A DNA stretch of 32,443 bases from Gammaproteobacteria bacterium (lineage in GTDB: Bacteria > Pseudomonadota > Gammaproteobacteria > Steroidobacterales > Woeseiaceae), in contig JAACFE010000018.1 of NCBI GenBank assembly GCA_009937525.1, forward strand, positions 1 through 32,443, written 5' to 3'. This document shows positions 31,071 through 32,443 of the stretch, piece after piece. The notes beneath the pieces are model-generated. The model did no database searches. It was not told the origin of the DNA and saw nothing but the letters and a program-made list of their open reading frames with translations. How positions within the stretch are numbered: the first letter of the stretch is position 1; each line of letters opens with the position of its first letter. The position numbers and the translations under genes are program-made.

Positions 31071-31245
31071 ACCGGCTGCTTTGGGTCAGTAGCGGTCGTT
31101 CAGGTTGATTCTAGCTCAATGACGGCTTTAGGGCGGAAAGCTGCCATTCGTCCAGGCTGAATGACAGCTTTTGCCGATACCGGACGTTCAGATTCCACGA
31201 AAATGCCCGGTTTGAACGTCCGCTTTCGGCCAGAAGCGGCCAGTG
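31071..31245. repeat. Four-hairpin intergenic repeat, copy D
   Basis: Units are at about 31071-31101, 31117-31150, 31158-31192 and 31212-31245. Unit 3 has ATACCGGACGTTCA as in copy E. Unit 4 is GTCCGCTTTCGGCCAGAAGC-like, closer to the unit 1 form. It ends 13 bp before the stop of the 68-residue protein gene. Confidence 0.8.
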
Positions 31246-31258
31246 ATTGAGATGACGG

Positions 31259-31465
31259 TTAAGTGTCAGCTCGGTCCCTTGCACGCTTCATCATCCTGTC
31301 ACGAAGCAATGACAGTGCTTTCCTGCTGTCATTGTCAAGTTCGGGCGGCATAGTCCTGAATGCCGCCAGCATCGCAATATCGTTAGCTTCCGCTAAATTC
31401 ACGTTAATCAGCCGTAATTCTTGCGCAATTCTATCCAAAGCCTCGCTCGACAAGTCGTTCTCCAC
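31259..31465 (-). CDS. Small acidic/basic helical protein (68 aa), unknown
   Basis: The frame opens after a stop and the only start is GTG 31465, without a Shine-Dalgarno. The product is entirely helical in character: LSSEALDRIAQELRLINVNL, AEANDIAMLAAF, then a basic C-terminus (KALSLLRDRMMKRARDR). Size and charge pattern are like small cassette proteins or antitoxins, but I see no family match. Support comes from its position: like its neighbours it is on the minus strand with a repeat immediately 3' of the stop. Confidence 0.4.
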   Translation of the reverse strand: MENDLSSEALDRIAQELRLINVNLAEANDIAMLAAFRTMPPELDNDSRKALSLLRDRMMKRARDRADT

Positions 31466-31542
31466 TATTGCAACCGGCCGCCACTATAGCGGTTGGGCCC
31501 TTAGAAAACAGAGACGCAGTATGCGAATCGCAGTTGTCGCCA

Positions 31543-31632
31543 TTAATCGACCACCAGGCAGAGTGCCAGACCAATAACGACCCCGATGTTTGCTCCAAGG
31601 GTGATCCAGCGACTCTGGCGACCCATATCCAT
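31543..31632 (-). pseudogene. 29-codon membrane-helix fragment
   Basis: ATG 31632 (or 31626) encodes MDMGRQSRWITLGANIGVVI and then GLALCLVVD before TAA. It is one hydrophobic helix behind a basic start, similar in layout to the N-terminus of the protein at 30522. It may be the remaining start of a truncated gene of that kind, or a small membrane peptide. The ribosome site is weak. It lies in the 211-bp gap between the 68-residue gene and repeat E. Confidence 0.3.
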
Positions 31633-31676
31633 AAGCAGATCACCAATCCGGAATTGCGGTGCGGATATCTTCGTCT

Positions 31677-31853
31677 GAAATGTCCGCCTTGGGTCAATAG
31701 CGGCCATTCAGACCGATTCTGGCCCATTGTTCGGCTTTGGGCGCCTGGCGGACATGCGATCAGGCCGAATGTCCGCTCTCACTAATACCGGACGTTCAGC
31801 GGCGCTGAAGCAGCCCCACACTAGTGGCAGCAAACGGCCAAAAGCTGACATCG
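31677..31853. repeat. Four-hairpin intergenic repeat, copy E
   Basis: Units are at about 31677-31710, 31724-31758, 31765-31799 and 31824-31853. Unit 1 pairs AATGTCCGCC with AGCGGCCATT, and unit 3 pairs GAATGTCCG with CGGACGTTC. The unit 3-4 linker differs from B and C. Confidence 0.8.
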
Positions 31854-31856
31854 AGA

Positions 31857-31879
31857 AACCTCGCCGCGAGGGCGGGGTT
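31857..31879 (-). terminator. Terminator-like hairpin after the EEP-family gene
   Basis: AACCTCGCC (31857-31865) pairs with GGCGGGGTT (31871-31879), nine pairs including one T-G, around a 5-nt loop. On the minus strand it is followed by TCTC, a weak U-tract. As with repeat B, it sits between the gene stop (31920) and the repeat. Confidence 0.5.
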
Positions 31880-31919
31880 CAACATGACAAGGCTGACTAA
31901 TGGTCAGTCGTCATCGTTT

Positions 31920-32443
31920 TCATCGCCCCGGAACCGTGACATCTATCCACACGAGGCGATGATCCGAGCTCGGGAACGGGAAGGTTCCAACAAGTGGAAA
32001 GAGCGGATCGTCATTGGTGGGCCAAAATACGGCCGCATCTGTAATCCGCAAGTTCTTCCTTGGGAGCACGTAGTCCGCTCGCAGGTTGCCCGGTGCGAAG
32101 TCGCTGAAGTCGGCCGTGTCAAAGGCAGGGTCTCCGATGTGCGTGGCATTTGCACCACCCTGGAGGGCTGCTTGTTCGGGCCCGCCCGGACTGCTCGGTG
32201 TCACCTTAGTGTTGATCAGCGGATGATCGAGGAGCAGTTGCGCCGATCCCGGAATGCTATCGCCGTCGAAGGGATCGGAGTTCTGGTCGCCGGCAATGAC
32301 GAACATCGCCCCCGGCGGCAGCCCGCCCGGCTGCCCGGCATCGTCGTATATGTAACTGCTTCGTGACGGGATGATGTAATCGGCCCAGAAACGTATCTCG
32401 TCGTGATTGCGAGTGCCGTTGCGATCCTCGGGTCCGTCAAAGA
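31920..32443 (-). CDS. Endonuclease/exonuclease/phosphatase family protein, C-terminal part (runs off the right edge)
   Basis: At least 174 residues, open to the window edge. The frame begins FDGPEDRNGTRNHDEIRFWA, continues through FVIAGDQNSDPFDGDSIPGS (the GDxNSDP metal/catalytic segment of the DNase I-like fold) and ends SDHRLVWIDVTVPGR with the catalytic SDH. The spacing and the ANATHIGDPAFDTADFSD stretch fit secreted phosphodiesterase/phosphatase members of this family. It is more GC-rich than the other genes of the array. The N-terminal half and any signal peptide are outside the window. Its stop is followed by a hairpin and repeat E. Confidence 0.85.
   Translation of the reverse strand, partial: FDGPEDRNGTRNHDEIRFWADYIIPSRSSYIYDDAGQPGGLPPGAMFVIAGDQNSDPFDGDSIPGSAQLLLDHPLINTKVTPSSPGGPEQAALQGGANATHIGDPAFDTADFSDFAPGNLRADYVLPRKNLRITDAAVFWPTNDDPLFPLVGTFPFPSSDHRLVWIDVTVPGR

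Larger units (their letters stand above)
26671..32443. other. tRNA-adjacent accessory region: minus-strand genes separated by one repeat family
   Basis: Starting right after tRNA-Val and running off the window, this stretch is more AT-rich than the preceding 26 kb until about 31.9 kb. All recognisable genes are on the minus strand, and each unit is punctuated by a copy of the same repeat: a partial copy at 26688-26737, then 28233-28407, 28912-29083, 30341-30511, 31071-31245 and 31677-31853. Every repeat lies 3' of a stop codon, in the same orientation. The layout resembles a gene-cassette array or genomic island. No integrase, transposase or second tRNA end duplication is visible, so mobility is inference. 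Confidence 0.5.

Noticed and set aside
26688-31853. Canonical integron attC sites
   Set aside because: I looked for the paired core sites RYYYAAC and GTTRRRY at the ends of each repeat. A match (ACTTAAC/GTTAAGT) occurs near copy C only and is not shared by the other copies, and the four-hairpin design is unlike attC.
28233-31853. CRISPR array or type III toxin-antitoxin repeat RNA
   Set aside because: The repeats are about 170-177 bp, diverged, separated by whole genes, and the internal units are not identical repeats with unique spacers; no cas genes or ToxN-like gene is present.

Overview
The window looks like chromosomal DNA of a GC-rich gammaproteobacterium. The evidence is a complete System I cytochrome c maturation operon in the order ccmABCDEFGHI, an E. 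coli-like thymidine kinase, a YgbA-type protein, a Tat-exported PhoD phosphatase and many short-overlap (ATGA/GTGA) operons. A marine or sediment lineage is possible, but that is inference from gene content only.

Positions 1-26.6 kb are compact, ordinary chromosome. In order they hold: a partial cytochrome P450 start (-); an acyltransferase/DUF3108 pair (+); a lipoprotein (-); a 59-residue exported peptide (+); pirin (-); a YcaQ-family glycosylase coupled to PhoD (-); a DUF2147 protein (+); RidA and a sterol-desaturase-family hydroxylase (-); a PLP-dependent decarboxylase (+); the block ccmABCDEFGHI, nitronate monooxygenase, crcB, read right to left from 18.2 to 10.1 kb; an ExeA-like ATPase fused to an FHA domain (+); tdk and a small zinc-ribbon protein (-); a membrane protein (+); a phospholipase D-like lipoprotein (-); a YgbA-family protein and a methyltransferase (+); a truncated DUF1330 gene and a SnoaL-like gene (-); a LuxR-HTH/VOC fusion (+); and tRNA-Val(CAC).

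From the 3' end of tRNA-Val (26670) to the right edge the character changes. Base composition is visibly more AT-rich until about 31.9 kb, and all recognisable genes lie on the minus strand. They are a membrane protein, a secreted cupin, a tiny lipoprotein coupled to a secreted collagen-like protein, a one-helix membrane protein, a 68-residue protein, and the C-terminal part of an endonuclease/exonuclease/phosphatase-family protein. They are separated by five full copies (about 171-177 bp each) and one partial copy of the same repeat, always in the same orientation and placed just 3' of a stop codon. Each full copy is four diverged hairpins built on one theme, TGTCCGCT, about 10 nt, AGCGGACA.

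The layout resembles an integron cassette array, but the repeat lacks recognisable attC core sites and no recombinase is in view. This repeat-punctuated, tRNA-adjacent array is the best candidate for an undescribed system. A dispersed palindromic repeat that merely accumulates in 3' flanks is the main alternative.
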